This document shows, piece by piece, positions 22,869 to 35,989 of a DNA stretch of 64,000 nucleotides. Position 1 is the first letter of the stretch. Each line of letters starts with the position of its first letter. The notes under the pieces are model-generated. The model was not told the DNA's origin. It did not search any database and was given only the letters and a program-made list of their open reading frames with translations. The position numbers and the translations under genes are program-made. This DNA is from Larix kaempferi (lineage: Eukaryota; Streptophyta; Pinopsida; Pinales; Pinaceae): the NCBI GenBank assembly GCA_027924585.1, contig BSBM01000442.1, forward strand, positions 2,418,001 through 2,482,000, given 5' to 3'.

Positions 22869-24920
22869 TCACTCTTGCACGTGTGCTTCAGTTGGAAGAG
22901 AGGCACTTGATCCAACAGTTGCTGCTTCTGTTTCCTTAGGAGAGGCACTCGATCCCACTTGAGCTGTTGCTGCTGCTTGGGAAGAAGAAATCGAGCCAGC
23001 TGGAGTTTCTCTTACTGCTGGGAGAGAAGAGTCTGGGTTTGCTGTTGCTCCTGCCACTGCTGCTGCATTCTTCTCCTCCTCCGCAATGTAACTATACCAT
23101 ATACCTGTGTCCCTTATGACTATGTTTGCGGAAGTAGGGAGCAAGATTTTCTGAGAAGTTACATTTTTTCTAAGCTCCGCCCCAATGCCTTGACCTTCCG
23201 TTACTGCAGCTTGATGCACTTCTTTAAGCAAATGGCCGTGGAATGATGACATTCCAACATAATGTTGGAGGTCATCAATTTCTAGGACATCAATTTTATT
23301 CACATATTCATTTTGGATGCCTAGTTCTTCCTTCAGTTCGTCCAAGCGTTGTTCCTCACCCAGGAAATCATCGAGGGATTGCGGTAAATTCAATTTGCAC
23401 CTATCATGCACCCCCTGGATTCTTTGATATAAACTGTTGATCCTATCCCTTGTCCCTTGTACACTGGCCATTAGCTTTCTGCCACATCTTCTGCAGAAGT
23501 CCAATAGGGATATATCTTCATTGAAACCCTCCACAGATTTGAATGGGAGATGTGTGGGCAAATCTACCTTTCCTTCTCGCCATTCTATCTGGCTCAGGAT
23601 GTTTTCCTTAACCCGAGTGTGCTTAGCTTTAAGCCTATGGGCCTCTGCATTAATATCTTTTAATCTGACCACCATGGCCTTGAGCTTGCTAACTTCATTA
23701 GTGATTAGATCCTGAGTGTCATATATTTGCTTCAGGATGTTGCAGGACAGCTCATGGAAGGGAGACATGTCCATCGTTCTGCTCTCATCTTGCTCTAATT
23801 TCTCAGCTAATGCCAGCTTGTCTGATTCTAGCTGGGATGCTTTATCTTCCGCTTCATTCTTCTCCGCTTCCACAATCATTATCTGGAGTGTTAGTTGGTC
23901 CTTTTCCTCCTCCAGCTGGATATACTTGTCCGACAGCTCTTTGTAATCCGCAGACAAGCGATCATACCTGTTCACCACGAGATCCTTGTAGGCTTGCTCC
24001 TTAGCCATGGTATGTTGTAGCATACGAGCTCTCTTCTTTGTCGATTCATTTTCTCTAATTATATCACCTACATTATCTAGTGATGCTTTCGCTGTCTCTA
24101 CAACGGCAGATGCCATAGCTAAGGGATCCTTATCTGTATTCCGCATTACAGTGATCTCATGGTGGGTAATAATATCGTCCTGGGAGAATCTTTTGATCCT
24201 CTCTTCATATTTGAAGACCATTTCCTTTCTCTTCTTATCGTAGACAAACTCATTCCATCTGGACACGGTATGTTCTTTTGATGGAGTATACAGGACGATT
24301 GGGAGATCCATAATGTCTATTTCTATTTCCGTTGGTGGGGTTTGGACTACCTGAGCGGGATCTGTTCCCACATTTTGAGTACCAGAGCCACCTGCTTGGG
24401 CTGCGTCCGTCTCCATATTTTGAATGCCTGAGACACTTGTTTGAGGTATGTCAATCTCCATGTCCTGTGCACCGGAGCCACCTGCCTGGGCATCTTCACC
24501 TGCTTTAAGCTATTCTTCTTCTTTCCGCTCTACCTCAGCTTGTTCAGCTTGCAGGTGATCTTCATTCTCTTTCCATTGCCTTTCGTCTTCAGCCTCTTTC
24601 TGCTGTTGGGCTTCCTCAGCCTCTTTCTGCAGCCTCTCACTTTCTGCTTCTAGCTGCAATATGGCAAATTCAGCTTCTTGCAGCAACCTCACTTCCTCAG
24701 CTTCCTGCTGTAATATGGCTTCTTCATCTTCTCGTAGTAGCCTTGCTTCCTCAGCTTCCTGCTATAATCTGGCTTCTTCAGCTTCTCGTAGTAGCCTTGC
24801 TTTCTCTTTTAATATGAGCTCTTCCTGAGCTCAGGCCCCATCCGCTTCTTTGTCTTTCTGCTGGCTGGTCTTCTGGGTCCTGGTAGAGCTAGAACTTGCT
24901 CCGCTACCTTGGCGAAAGGT
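22869..24920 (-). pseudogene. ORF2 (coiled coil) of Tat-like element, copy 3
   Basis: From the first in-frame ATG (24461) to the stop (22869-22871) this copy is intact: 530 codons, the best full view of the ORF2 body. Upstream of the ATG the same frame continues 154 codons back to the ORF1 TGA, but two stops have arisen there (near 24511 and 24762). The protein has an acidic Gly/Thr/Gln linker with GGSGTQNV-type repeats, the MDLPIVLYTPS block, about 130 residues of heptads, a globular middle, and an Ala/Ser/Pro tail. It is rich in Glu, Lys and Asp and has no membrane segment. Structural protein, chaperone and transport adaptor are all possible; none can be shown. Confidence 0.75.
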
Positions 24921-26275
24921 TCACAGCTCAGCCATGTTGTTGATGCCTCTGATTACCTCCTCCTCGGCATCATGATAATGAGAGTACTCAAAATGAGCAT
25001 AAATTTCCGTACAATGCTCGGCCACTTTTCCCTTCCTGTCATTCCTGTGGAAGATTACCTCGCCGAAGTGGAAGGCTTTCAGCTCCTGAACAAATTATTC
25101 GGCTGAGGCCACCCCTGAGAACTTGTAAGCTCCTATGCAGAAAGGTAGAGGAGGAAAGGAGGCCTTATGTTGCTTGTTGAACACGGCTCCAATTCCATCT
25201 AGGAAAATCTGTCTTACTGCCTCTTTAAGGACCACATAATCTGTAGCATATCTTAGCAAAATATATGGAGCTTTAGTTCCTCCAAACATTCTGAGATAGG
25301 TGCCTTGATCTGAGAAATAAAAATATCCATAATTTTCAAGGACTTCCATGGCATTCTCCGACAGGCAGTTGGGATCTTCCTTAAATAACTGCTCATATAG
25401 GGGCATGATGAACCCCTCACAGATGAGCTTATAGCTGGGTTTGTAATTTTGTGCCCACAACATCCTGAAAGCGATAAAAACCGGGGTGTTGGCCTTGTCC
25501 CATGTGCAGCCTAATTTGGGAAAAGATAACTTGGCCAAAATACAATCAATAAGATATGAGGACATGTAGAATTATGCCTTCTTAAGGCCAGTCCTTCTCT
25601 TGCAGCAACTATCATTGAGGCCAAACTGTCTGACAGGAGAGTGTCCCAGTCAAACACAGTTCCTTTAAAAGCCACGAAGTGGATGATGGGAATCCATTGA
25701 ATCTTATACACGGTGCCATCAGACATGCCAAAGATTCTGCACAACATCAAGGCAATCAACCTGAATGGAGGTCTCAGATTCTGGACGTTGTATTCAACGT
25801 TACCTTTCTTTCTTAGATGCTTGCCTGCAACCAGTAATTTTTTGGCCATGTCAACGTTGTTCATTTTGCTCAACCATTCATCAGTCAGAGCTTGCTGGGA
25901 GCGAGGAAATTTATAGGATGCGGCAAGGTATGCTGGGTGAAATGAGGCAATGGCTATCTTCCTGCTGTCATGAATTACTCTTCCTTCCGCATCGGCATGT
26001 TGGATTATCCACCCGATTACTTCAGCACATGGGAATAGTTCAGGGCGGGTAGCAGCCCTGGCTATGCCTGAAGTCCTGATATTAATATAGATCTGCTCCT
26101 CTTCTTGTAACATATCCGGAATCTCTTAGTCTCGGATCATCCTATAGATGTCACCCCATCTGATTTCAGGAGGAATACCGGTGGTGCACCTAGTATCCTG
26201 GAGTGTGGTCTCAGTTCTAAGTGGTGTAGGCTATTTTTCTGTCATCTTAGCCTTCTTCCTACCACCTTTTGGCAT
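24921..26275 (-). pseudogene. ORF1 of Tat-like element, copy 3, decayed
   Basis: Same start peptide (ATG at 26273-26275) and same terminal TGA (24921-24923) as copy 2. Damage: a TAG near 26232, a TAG or TAA near 26127, a one-base deletion near 25577-25586 shared with copy 1, and a TAA at 25095-25097. Coding similarity to copy 2 is high throughout. Confidence 0.75.
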
Positions 26276-27380
26276 TTTGACTTATCCCTGATGGCAACCA
26301 AATACAATTCATTATAATATTGAGAGACATACTGTGAGATTTTAACAGAGAGCATCACCATTTTAACATGTCAATGAGATAAATGCAATGTGAAGCTGCA
26401 TGTTAGGAAGCAAAATGCACCATTTCAACAGGAAACATAGATTTTAAAAATTGATTCTTTTAAAGGGACGGGTTTGGAATGCTCCGAAAGGATAGGTGTG
26501 TTACGGAAGCAATCCGCTCTCGGTATAGCTCCAGGGGAGGAGGTGCCCTTCATTTTGGTTCAAATGGTAAATGGCCGGTTAGTTCGGGTTGATAAAAATT
26601 TAAAACGAAGCCTGAGATGGCTCTCCGTGCTGATGAACAGACGAGGGGCTCGGCCAGCCGCCAGGGTTTACTTATCGTATTTGACGTGAAGCTCTATGGT
26701 AGGCTTGGATTTCGAACAAGGGTGACGGGGCCAGGAATACGGATGACGAAAAAAAAGGTTCAGGCGGTCATAGGTTTGGCTTTCGGCTGATAGAGACGAG
26801 ACCTTAACGGGGTTTGGTGACTTTTAACAGCCAAAAAAAAATAACGATGTATGCGGCCAGGGTAGGAGTTTGGAAAGATTCGACCCGTCAGAATTGACGC
26901 TCAAACGTTTTCACAATTTCTTTGTTTTTTATATGACGGGAAATATGAAATTTAGATCGTATTTGACGGGCAAAATAGCCCATGATGGGAATTTTGCCTG
27001 TCAAAATCCAACCAATGCCTATCGTCTTTGAAAAAGAATAAACCAAAGGTAATTTGACGCGTGGAAGAAACAAATTTAACGATTGAAACATCCTACCTGG
27101 CACTGTGAAGATGGCTGAATGAGGTGGACGAGGACGTGGACGAACGAGTTGAGCTGGAGCGGTTGCGCGGCGTTCCACGGCGCTTGCTAATCGAACGAAT
27201 AACAATGTAATTGGCTCGAACCCCCACCGTTCATTTAAATAGATCTGGCACGTGCGGGGTTTTAATACGGTGGATAGTGCATTAAAAATGCGGCTTTAAT
27301 ATGAGTACGTCGGGGTCATATCAAGCAGTCTCGATTTGCGTGTGCGACCGCCACCCGCGGGATGGACTCATGAATTTCAC
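26276..27380 (-). other. Noncoding internal region of Tat-like element, copy 3
   Basis: Full-length counterpart of 2704-3804, with the hairpin at 26962-27005. No consistent open frame. Confidence 0.7.
26962..27005. repeat. Conserved hairpin (inverted repeat), copy 3
   Basis: Arms 26962-26981 and 26987-27005. At the sixth stem position it has C:G where copy 2 has T:A; two other positions are mismatched. Confidence 0.6.
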
Positions 27381-28400
27381 TCGCCATTGCGGAAGGTTAC
27401 GCTAAACTCCCTCGGTGTTTCGGGAGAGATGAACGAATCTTTCCGCAATTCAACAAAGATTAGTGGATCACTTGCGGAACTATTCCGCGAAGCTTCCCGC
27501 TGTTTCGGAAGGAATTGACGGATAGCTTCCGCGAAATGAACGTGAATGTGAAAGTCTTTCGGCGGCCCCTTTTATGGATGATAACGTGAGAGCTTTTGAA
27601 ATCGCGGAAAGCTTTCGCAAATGGCTTCCGCAGTTTCAGAAGGCTTCTGCGAATGCTTCCGCAAAAGGCTCTCGCCAACTTGAAATTTTTTTTTAAGTCT
27701 CGGCTGGGCTTCGAGCGCGCTTCGAAAAGCCATTTGCCTCCGCGTTGTCGGAAGGTTAACCTGAAGGTTTTCGTGGTTGCGGAGAGACAAAGTAAAGGCG
27801 TCCGCAACTCAAACAAACAATTCTAAGTCTCTGAGGGGTTTCGGAAAGATAACCTGAAGTTCTCCGCAAATGGCTTCCGCAATTGCGGGAAGGAAACTTG
27901 AACGGTTTCGCAAAAGTCGAAGAAATACTTAAGAGTTTTAAAAGGAGCCCTCCACGTCTTTTCGGGAGAATAAGGCGAACGCCTCCGTAGTTTCGGAAGG
28001 AAAGGTTGAACGTTTCCATAGTTTTGGAAGGACAAGTCCAAAGGATTCCGCAAATTTCAAAGAAAACTTTTAATCTTTTTGCAAAGTTTCGGGGAGATTT
28101 GGCGATCGGCGCCCGTCGTTTCGGGACAAAAACCCGAATGCTTCCGCGACTTTCCCATAATAATTTCGAAGAATTTTTCGAGAGGCTCATGTGATTGGCT
28201 TCCGCACCTGCGGGAGGATAGCCCGAAAGACTCCGCAATTTCGGGAGACTTTCCCAAATGATTTCCGCAACCGCAAGAAAAGTCTAAGTCTTTTCGGGAT
28301 GTTTATGCTAAAGGTTCCTGCCATTTCGGGCGGAAAAGTTGAGTACTTCCGCAACTGCGGGGGCTTTATAAAATTGTTCCGTGATTTCCAGGAATACTTC
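27381..28400. repeat. Degenerate minisatellite of about 32-bp period, copy 3
   Basis: Counterpart of the array at 3805-4840 with the same unit order, so it was inherited as a block and has not re-expanded independently. Homology to copy 1 stops sharply at 28572, in the sequence after GTTGCTGCAACAACA. This is either the truncated 5' end of this unit or an insertion boundary. Confidence 0.7.
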
Positions 28401-28572
28401 ATGAATTTTTTTCTCTTAGAGGAAGGAAGACTTGGAGTGGTTCATGGCAAGATTTTCTGTTGAAAAACAAAGTTAAAAGCTGGGGATGGCCTCTTAAGGC
28501 AGCCTTTCTAAAAAATTTAAAGGAGGGGTCCCAAATATGTACAAAATTTTTGGGGGGATGTTGCTGCAACAA

Positions 28573-31190
28573 CATAACTGTTGTGCAAGTTCGTGGGCCT
28601 AGAACAATGCTGGTCGTCAATCAAATCTACATGATATTCAAAGACAGACATGATTGACGGGGGTCCCATCATTCCTGACATCACTGCATGTCACATCTCC
28701 CCACATGACATCACTACATGTCGGACCAAAAGTGGTTTTAGGCTCCATGGAGTAGTGTCTTCCCCAAAATTCTTTTACGAGCCTAAATGCACGAGAAACT
28801 GCCACGTTGACAAGGTGGTTTTCCTTTCAATCTTGTGCTAATTAATTAAGCCTCATGCATCTTTGCGATTCTTAATAGCTATCAGTCATCGATCCTAATC
28901 CTCATCACCCAATGATCATATCTTCATCCACCTTCGCACTCTATGACATGCAATCACCCATGCATGTGGATATGATGTGTACGTTCCACATCACACGTTC
29001 TTCCCACGTCGAACCTTCTGCCCACATGGATCCTCCACATGATCCATCCATGTGGTATTGGTGGGGCCCAACTAATTTTTTTGAAATTTTTAAAATTTCG
29101 TAATTACACAAAATTTCAATTCGACAATAAGCGGATTGATTCAAAATTAGTTATAAATTACCCCTAGCCCTTTATCTGTCATTTAACACAACCTAATTTC
29201 AATACAACCATTTCTTATTTCTGCTTGTAAGTCTGGATTTTTTGGCCCATATAGTGCCATTTTTGCAACCATAAGCTTTGATATCACTTTGACACATCCC
29301 CTTCTATCAATCCGACGAATAGAGGGGGACATGAACGAATTATGAGATTTTAAATTTCGTCCCATATCCATAATATGAATTCATAACATTTTATATATGT
29401 GTGCATATGCATAAATAAAAATACATAACGGAAATAAACTCTATCCAGCATGCATATACCAGCATATTCATAACAAACATTACATAAAAATATTGCATAC
29501 TCAAATAGAATAGAATACTTATCTTTTAACAAGAAGATCCAAACAACTAGCTATGCAAGAGCGATTTTTTACCCAGCTGTAGGTATTCTGTCCAGCATAT
29601 ACTCTTTCTGTTGAGAGGCCACCGCCAAGAAGGGATACGAGGCCACCAGGGAGAAGGAAACACCTATATGATTCTCTCTCTTATCCCACAATCCATTCTT
29701 CTCTCTAACTTTAGCCAAATGCTCATATAGAGATCTACATGGTTCACAATCATCCATCACAACCTTGGCTCCAAGAATACCTACTCCACACAACACCCTT
29801 CTGGGATCAAGCATCCCTTTCATCGATCCACAGTTCTCTTAGGAGATCCATATTTCCAGATGCTTAAAGTGTGTGCATAGAAGGAGACCAACCTACTATA
29901 TGTTGTTGGAGAACCACTTGTAGCCTTAATTTTTTTCTTCTCAAGCATCTATGAGTATCAATACTCAATGGATAAGGGTTCCTATCTTTCCCAACCTATG
30001 TGCTCACCTACAACCATATCCTTTCCCTTGAAATTTGCAGCTCTATCTCTAAATTTGAATTTTTGGGTTATACACAGCCTAGTAATGGTCATGAACATTA
30101 ATGGGGAGCTCTACGTAGTGTAGATTTGCATGAGAGAATGATAGAATGAGTGTTGAATCCATAGGATATGAGATAATGGTGAAAAGAAAAATGGCATAGC
30201 TTATGAACATACAAAAAAAGACTCTTGAAAACTACAGACTAACTTCTGACATTTGACAGAACTGTCATAAAAGTGCATTAAGCCCCATGCTTCAATAACT
30301 ACATGAGGTGACTTTTCCCACCAACCTCATAGATGCATTCAATTATTGGAAATAGTCAAAAGGAAGTGATTGGCTCACTCAAAGCACATGAAAGAATTTT
30401 GATGAGTTCTAAGGTTGACACTTGGAAGCATATCATTTAGTCTCCCACAAGCCCCATTTCCTCTTCCCCTCTGGTGGAATCATAACCCCTCTAGTGCTCT
30501 TTACATGACCATCTTCGACCATTTTATTATTTATACAACATAATATTTACATATATTTCGAGTTAGCATGACCAACCAATCATACCGTCTAAATAGTAAT
30601 ATTTACATAATACATGCCTAGTCAATCACTTGCCAAGCCTTGGCCTTGATATCTGCTCTAGGAATCCATACTAGAATATTTACATATTTACATAATTTTG
30701 ATTAAATACATTCCAAGTCAAAATTGTGGATATTACAAATCACTTACTTTTGAGGCAACGAAGTTAAAATTATCACAACTCCCTCAATATTGCTTAGAAT
30801 CTCTATTTTGACCACAAATTCCATGGTCATTCTGCATCTAATGGAGGTGGTTTGACATAAATCTGATCACACTATCAAAATATATTTGATTTGCAATTCT
30901 CACTGCTATTGTAAAAAAACTCCAAAACAACTAATTTTAAATAAGTGATAACTCCTCTTCCTTAAATTTGATTTGGACAATTGTCTTATGAAATTGGGTG
31001 TTTGTGAGAGGAAATCATATATGCTATTGGTTCTTGAGATTATTCACAAAGCATTTCATAATGTGTTCCTTAATAGCTATAAAGATAGAAGATAGAAATT
31101 AACTTGTAAATCACACAATATATCTACACAATAATCAATAATATAATGACATGATAATGTAGCGAATACTCTTAACATAGGGTAACACCA
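28573..31190. other. Intergenic DNA
   Basis: No gene recognised. 28676-28726 holds a short imperfect tandem motif (TGACATCACTGCATGTCACA-type). An 84-codon open frame on the minus strand (29569-29823) has no recognisable family and no homolog in the window. The remainder is AT-rich sequence with no open frame of note. Confidence 0.5.
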
Positions 31191-32793
31191 TTAAAACACA
31201 ATATACAATAGAACAAGAACCCACACAGGTACTTGTTTTTTTGGATGTCACATTTAGTAATTGTTTTTACCTCTATTTTCAAAAGTGGTGATACCAGTAT
31301 CACCTGTTTTTGGGGAGAGGATAAAATTACAACTTTATGGTAACCTCGGGCAGTGTCATTACAATAGAAACCCTAAGTCAACCCTTAAATTGAAAAGTGG
31401 ACCTCCTAGAATCACCCTCGTTTTTATTCGAGGTTAAGATTTTAAAAAAAATCACTTAAAAAGAAATAAAAATTCAAAAATGTGAAAATTCAAAAAAAAA
31501 TAAAAATACAACATTATAAATTTATAAAAAAATATTAAAAAAATTGTAAAAAAAATCCAGAAAAAAAAAAAGGTTTTTTTTTTTTAAATTTAAACATTAA
31601 AAACAAATTTATTTAAAAAAATCCCCAAAAAACTATTTTTTAAGAATTATAAAACAAAATTATATAAAAAAAATTATATAAATTAAAAATTAGAAACAAA
31701 ATTAAAAAAAAAAAAAAAATTTAGTATTATTTTAAAACACAAAATTTAAATAAATAAATAACTAAAATTTTAATTTTTAAAAAAAAATTGAAAAAAAAAA
31801 CAGCTCGCCCCCACCCCCTTGCTCCCCCTCCACCTTCTCCCCACTTCCCTCCCCACCCCACTCCCCCCACCCCCTATGGCCCTTAGCAATTCTTAGAATC
31901 ACACTGTTGCCCCTTGATGGTGGCGTGATTATGAGAATCGCTAAGGGTCGAGGAGGGTAGAGCGGAGGGGGAGGGAAGGGGGCGGGGGGAGGGGGAGGGA
32001 AGGGGGCGGGGGGGGAGGGAGAAGGGGGCGGGGAAGCATAATAGGTAGCGGCAGGACTCGGTTTCGTTTGTTTGTCTTTTTCTTTTTCAATTTTTCAATT
32101 TTTATTTATTTATTTTATTTGAATTTTGTTTTAAAAAATTATTTATTTAATTTTGTTTTTAACTTTAACTTTTTATTATTTTGTTTTGTTTTTATTTTAT
32201 TTTTAAAATTTTGAGTTATAATTTTTAAAATATTTAGTCTTTTTGGATTTAAAAAATATTAAATTGTATTTAAATGTTTAATTTTTTTTAAATTGTATTT
32301 TTTTTGTTTTTTTTTTTCATTTTGATTTTTTTTAAATAATTTTTTTTAAAAAAATTTGATTTTTTTTTAACATTTGTTTTTTATTTTTACCTTTTTGGAT
32401 TTTTTTCTTAAATTTTACGTTTATAAATGTTATAATTTTTTTAGTAAATTTTATAATGTTGTATTTTTTTTTAAATTCTTTTTATAAAATTTGAATTCTT
32501 TAATTTTTTGTTTCACTTTTTTTTAAAGTGATTGTTTTTAAACTTTAATCTTGAATAAAAACAAGGGTGATTATATGAGGTCCATTTTTCAATCTAGGGG
32601 TTGATTTAGGGTTTCGAATGCAACAATATATCCATGGTTACCTAAAAGTTGTAATTCTATCCCCTCCACCCCCAAAAAAGGGTGATACTGGTATCACCAT
32701 TTTTTCGTTTTACGGTTGTTTTTTGGTGTTTTTGATGCAAAAATATGAATTTTTATGGCTAGAGTTCTCGTTCTATTGTATATTGGGTTCTAA
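31191..32793. mobile_element. Foldback (long inverted repeat) element with homopurine/homopyrimidine core
   Basis: Two arms of about 720 and 870 bp are reverse complements along their whole length, with a very short loop near 31915. The outer ends read TTAAAACACAATATAC on the left and GTATATTGGGTTCTAA on the right. Each arm carries the near-palindrome GGTGATAC-YR-GTATCACC (31287-31304 and 32681-32698), then a long A/T homopolymer-rich stretch. Nearest the centre, a C-rich tract (about 31801-31875) faces a G-rich tract (31962-32033). No transposase is present. This fits a non-autonomous foldback or MITE-like DNA element. No clear target duplication was found. Confidence 0.7.
31962..32033 (+). 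other. G-run tract with quadruplex potential
   Basis: Consecutive runs of three to eight G separated by one to three bases, in the right arm of the foldback element. The opposite arm holds the matching C-runs. It meets the simple G3+N1-7 rule for quadruplex formation many times over. Confidence 0.7.
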
Positions 32794-35700
32794 CTATTCC
32801 TTATGAAAGAAATCATTCCATAGGCTATGCTTGCTACAACTACTACATCTAAAATAATTCACAAGACATCTCATTGCATTGCTTCTACTTATTTATATAA
32901 TTTCTATCAAACCACCTAGGTACTTTTTAGATAAGGAACTTTCTATTACGTGAAATTTTCTAGGTACTTTTTAGGGGAGGAACTTTCTAGTAGGTGGAAC
33001 CTTCTAGTAGCCCTTCTTACAATTATTCATTTTTTTACTACATCTAATTTATGGTCCTTACTACATCTACTAGATATGGCCTCAATACATAACATTATCC
33101 TATTGGGTACCTCCCTAGGTATCCCATATTATCCTTCCTAGGTACATTACAACTACCATTGAACACCAATCTAAGATAGTGGGACGATAACACCCCAAAG
33201 CATAATCCATTTGTGACTGAGAATCCAGGTGATTTGCAGTCGATGGTGACACTTTGGTAATAGTGGACAAGATGGTATTTAGGGTCAAATCCTAAATCCT
33301 CCTTATCGGTACATGGTTACTACTATATTGCATACCGAATCTACAATATGCTAGGATGTATTCATTGATGGTCAAAGTACCACCACCTCTCCTTCCTCTT
33401 TTCAGAGCTACCAACTGTCCTCACTAAGATAGTCCTATGAGGGAATACATATCCTAGACATATAAGTGTAAGAACTCATGGCCAACTTGAAAATGTTGCT
33501 CGTATGGATCTTAGCACTCTACTATTTTTTTCAGCAACGTGCCCTATTTGTGCATCTTAACACTCTAGTAGAAAAAATTTAGAAGACCATAATCATGTAA
33601 GGCATCTAAAGTTGATTGGTCCCTAAGGGAAACTGCATTTACACCCTCATGTTCTCTCTCCTTACACTCAATTATGGTGGAATCAAGGATAAGTGTGGTT
33701 CAATTTCAAGAGAAAATATATTGTTTTCTTATTTTTCAAAGGGTGACTGTGCATATTCCATAGAGCATGAGTGGTTAGTCATGATTTTCATGTACAACAA
33801 CCATGAGTAAGGTTGTCTTGTGGTTGTTGGGTGCCAACCCCACAGTTACGCAATTGTAGGAAAAATGAGGTTTGGCACCCCATGTAAAATTAAAAATTTG
33901 AAAAACAAAAGCAATGAAATTAAATAGAAAGGTTTGAGAATGCTTATACTATACTTAAGCTGGGAATCATAACCTTAAAACCTTAAAATAGAACAACAAA
34001 AAAAATATTGAATTATGTGTATACTGAAACTATGGATACATTGCAATATAGATGAGCTGAAGTAATTGAACAGTGGAGGACAATAATGGACTCTAAAAGA
34101 ACAATTGTTAAAAGAATGGTGAAATCCACCACAGCAGTTGTCGAGGTACCTCTAATCGCCTCAAGACTTTCATTTAATTTATTTTTTATAAAATTACTTC
34201 GTTTTGTTAGTTTGTCCTCTCTAAGTTCATTGGTGAAAGTTCATCAATTCGATCATTAGTGAATTACGTATGACAAAATCCCTAAAATGATATATCTGTG
34301 AAAATCAACCATACCCCGGCTTTAAAAATATGAAAAGTTTACACTCAGATTAGTCGAAGTTTACATAATATTTGCATGCTTTTTAGGTTTGGCTATGTAT
34401 ACATAAAGCTTCGATAGAGAACATGGGATAAAATTCCAACGGTCGCTAGGGTTTTGAAACAGAGACATGCTGCAAGAAAAGTTTTTACAAGGAAAAACAA
34501 TTTCATGTGTAATTGTAATGAAAGACATGTTCTAAAATTGAATATGCAACATTAAAAAATGAAAGAGTGAAATTGCATATAGTTTGCACAAATAGGTGAA
34601 CATATTTTCAAACAGAGATAGATTGCAAGGAACAAATTTGCAAAGACTATCGATTCCATGTGTCAGTGACATCACTCTTGGTGCAATAGCATTTTTTTTA
34701 TAACATAAACAACTACATAGATTTGACCAAGTTGCATTGACAAGGCACAACAATGCATTTAGTATCAAAGCAAGAGAGCAACAAGCACAACAATATAATC
34801 CAGGTGAAATCATAATGTAGATCATATGATGAGTATATAAAGCCAAAAAGTGATATAAACATAGTTCTATATACATTACCATTTAACAAAAGCTGAAAAC
34901 TTGGCATAGCCAAATGGGGTATGTCAGTTCAAAAAATAGATTCTAATGTAGTTGTAACCATGAATATCAAAATGAACAAAATTTACATAGTGGCACTTTG
35001 CAACAATGTGCAAGGAGAGCGAACAATTTATTTGATAGAGCAAAATAGTATCCTAACTTTAAACTTTAATAAGTATCCTAGCGAAACCAAACAACATCAC
35101 ATTCAAAGTTTTCCATTGTCAAATATCTTTCAAAACAGAACCTAATAAGCTCATATGTAATAGAAACCTAACTCGGAGCATTTCAATAGTCAAAAAAATT
35201 CCAAATTGGATTCCAATAAGCTCATCTCTAATAAAAAACTAACTCTACTACATGAGACATCCCACATACTGTTAGGAAAAATATCCATAACATTTGTGCA
35301 TATATGTTGCATTCTAACATAACAGTTTATTAAATGAACTGAAATAAATACTTACGCTAATACAATAGGTTTCGGAACTGTCACAAATATTTAACCTACC
35401 ATAACAACCTGTGGAAATGAACCTAAGAACTATATATAAATTAAATAAGACCAACACAGAAGTTGTAAAAATATAGATTGTTTACACTGGCATATAAGTA
35501 TATACTCTGGACATATATATATATACGCTAATATAGATTGTCCCGCTTATTTTGATGGGCATGATGATGTCCCTATACTCTGAGTCGGTGATTTCCTATG
35601 GCCTTTTTTATTCGCCCTTTATGACGATTGCTAGAGAGAACCTTCAAGGCTTGAGCAAGGTGGAGGGTGGTTTTCTTCTGCAGGTTGGGAGCTGCAAGGG

Positions 35701-35989
35701 AAGGTTTTCTGCAAGTTGTGGTTATCGAGGATTTGGCAGATTTATTGAGTTGGTGATGGCGTTCAATGAAATTTCATGTGGAATGTGCTAGTGGGATTGG
35801 TATTTGAAGTAGCCCGGGTGCTAATTTTGTAATCTTGTTTGCTAGTTGAGGTTTATGTTCTCTAGTGTGAGTAGTGCATTGTGGAGGCCAATTGTTGGTG
35901 GTGACTTTTCTTGCGGCAGCGACGAGGGAATTGTGGGTGCAATTTTTCTTTGCCGAAACTAATTCTGAACCCATCAATAATTACATAAA
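32794..35989. other. Intergenic DNA with one direct-repeat copy
   Basis: AT-rich DNA without a recognisable gene. 34323-34455 is a 133-bp segment repeated at 37341-37473. A short TA run lies near 35515-35525. Open frames here are short, and no homology is recognised. Confidence 0.5.
34323..34455 (+). repeat. 133-bp direct repeat, copy 1
   Basis: Closely matches 37341-37473 from TAAAAATATGAAAAG to CGCTAGGGTTTT. The end motif GTCGCTAGG-TTTTAG occurs again in weaker form near 42379-42396. It is possibly the remnant of a small dispersed element. Confidence 0.65.

Noticed and set aside
29569-29823. 84-codon open frame on the minus strand in intergenic DNA
   Set aside because: No recognisable domain, no second copy in the window and no splice or promoter context. 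It could be a gene fragment, but nothing supports it.
32618-32806. 62-codon open frame on the plus strand in the right arm of the foldback element
   Set aside because: It lies within the inverted repeat and depends on low-complexity sequence; the mirror arm does not preserve it.
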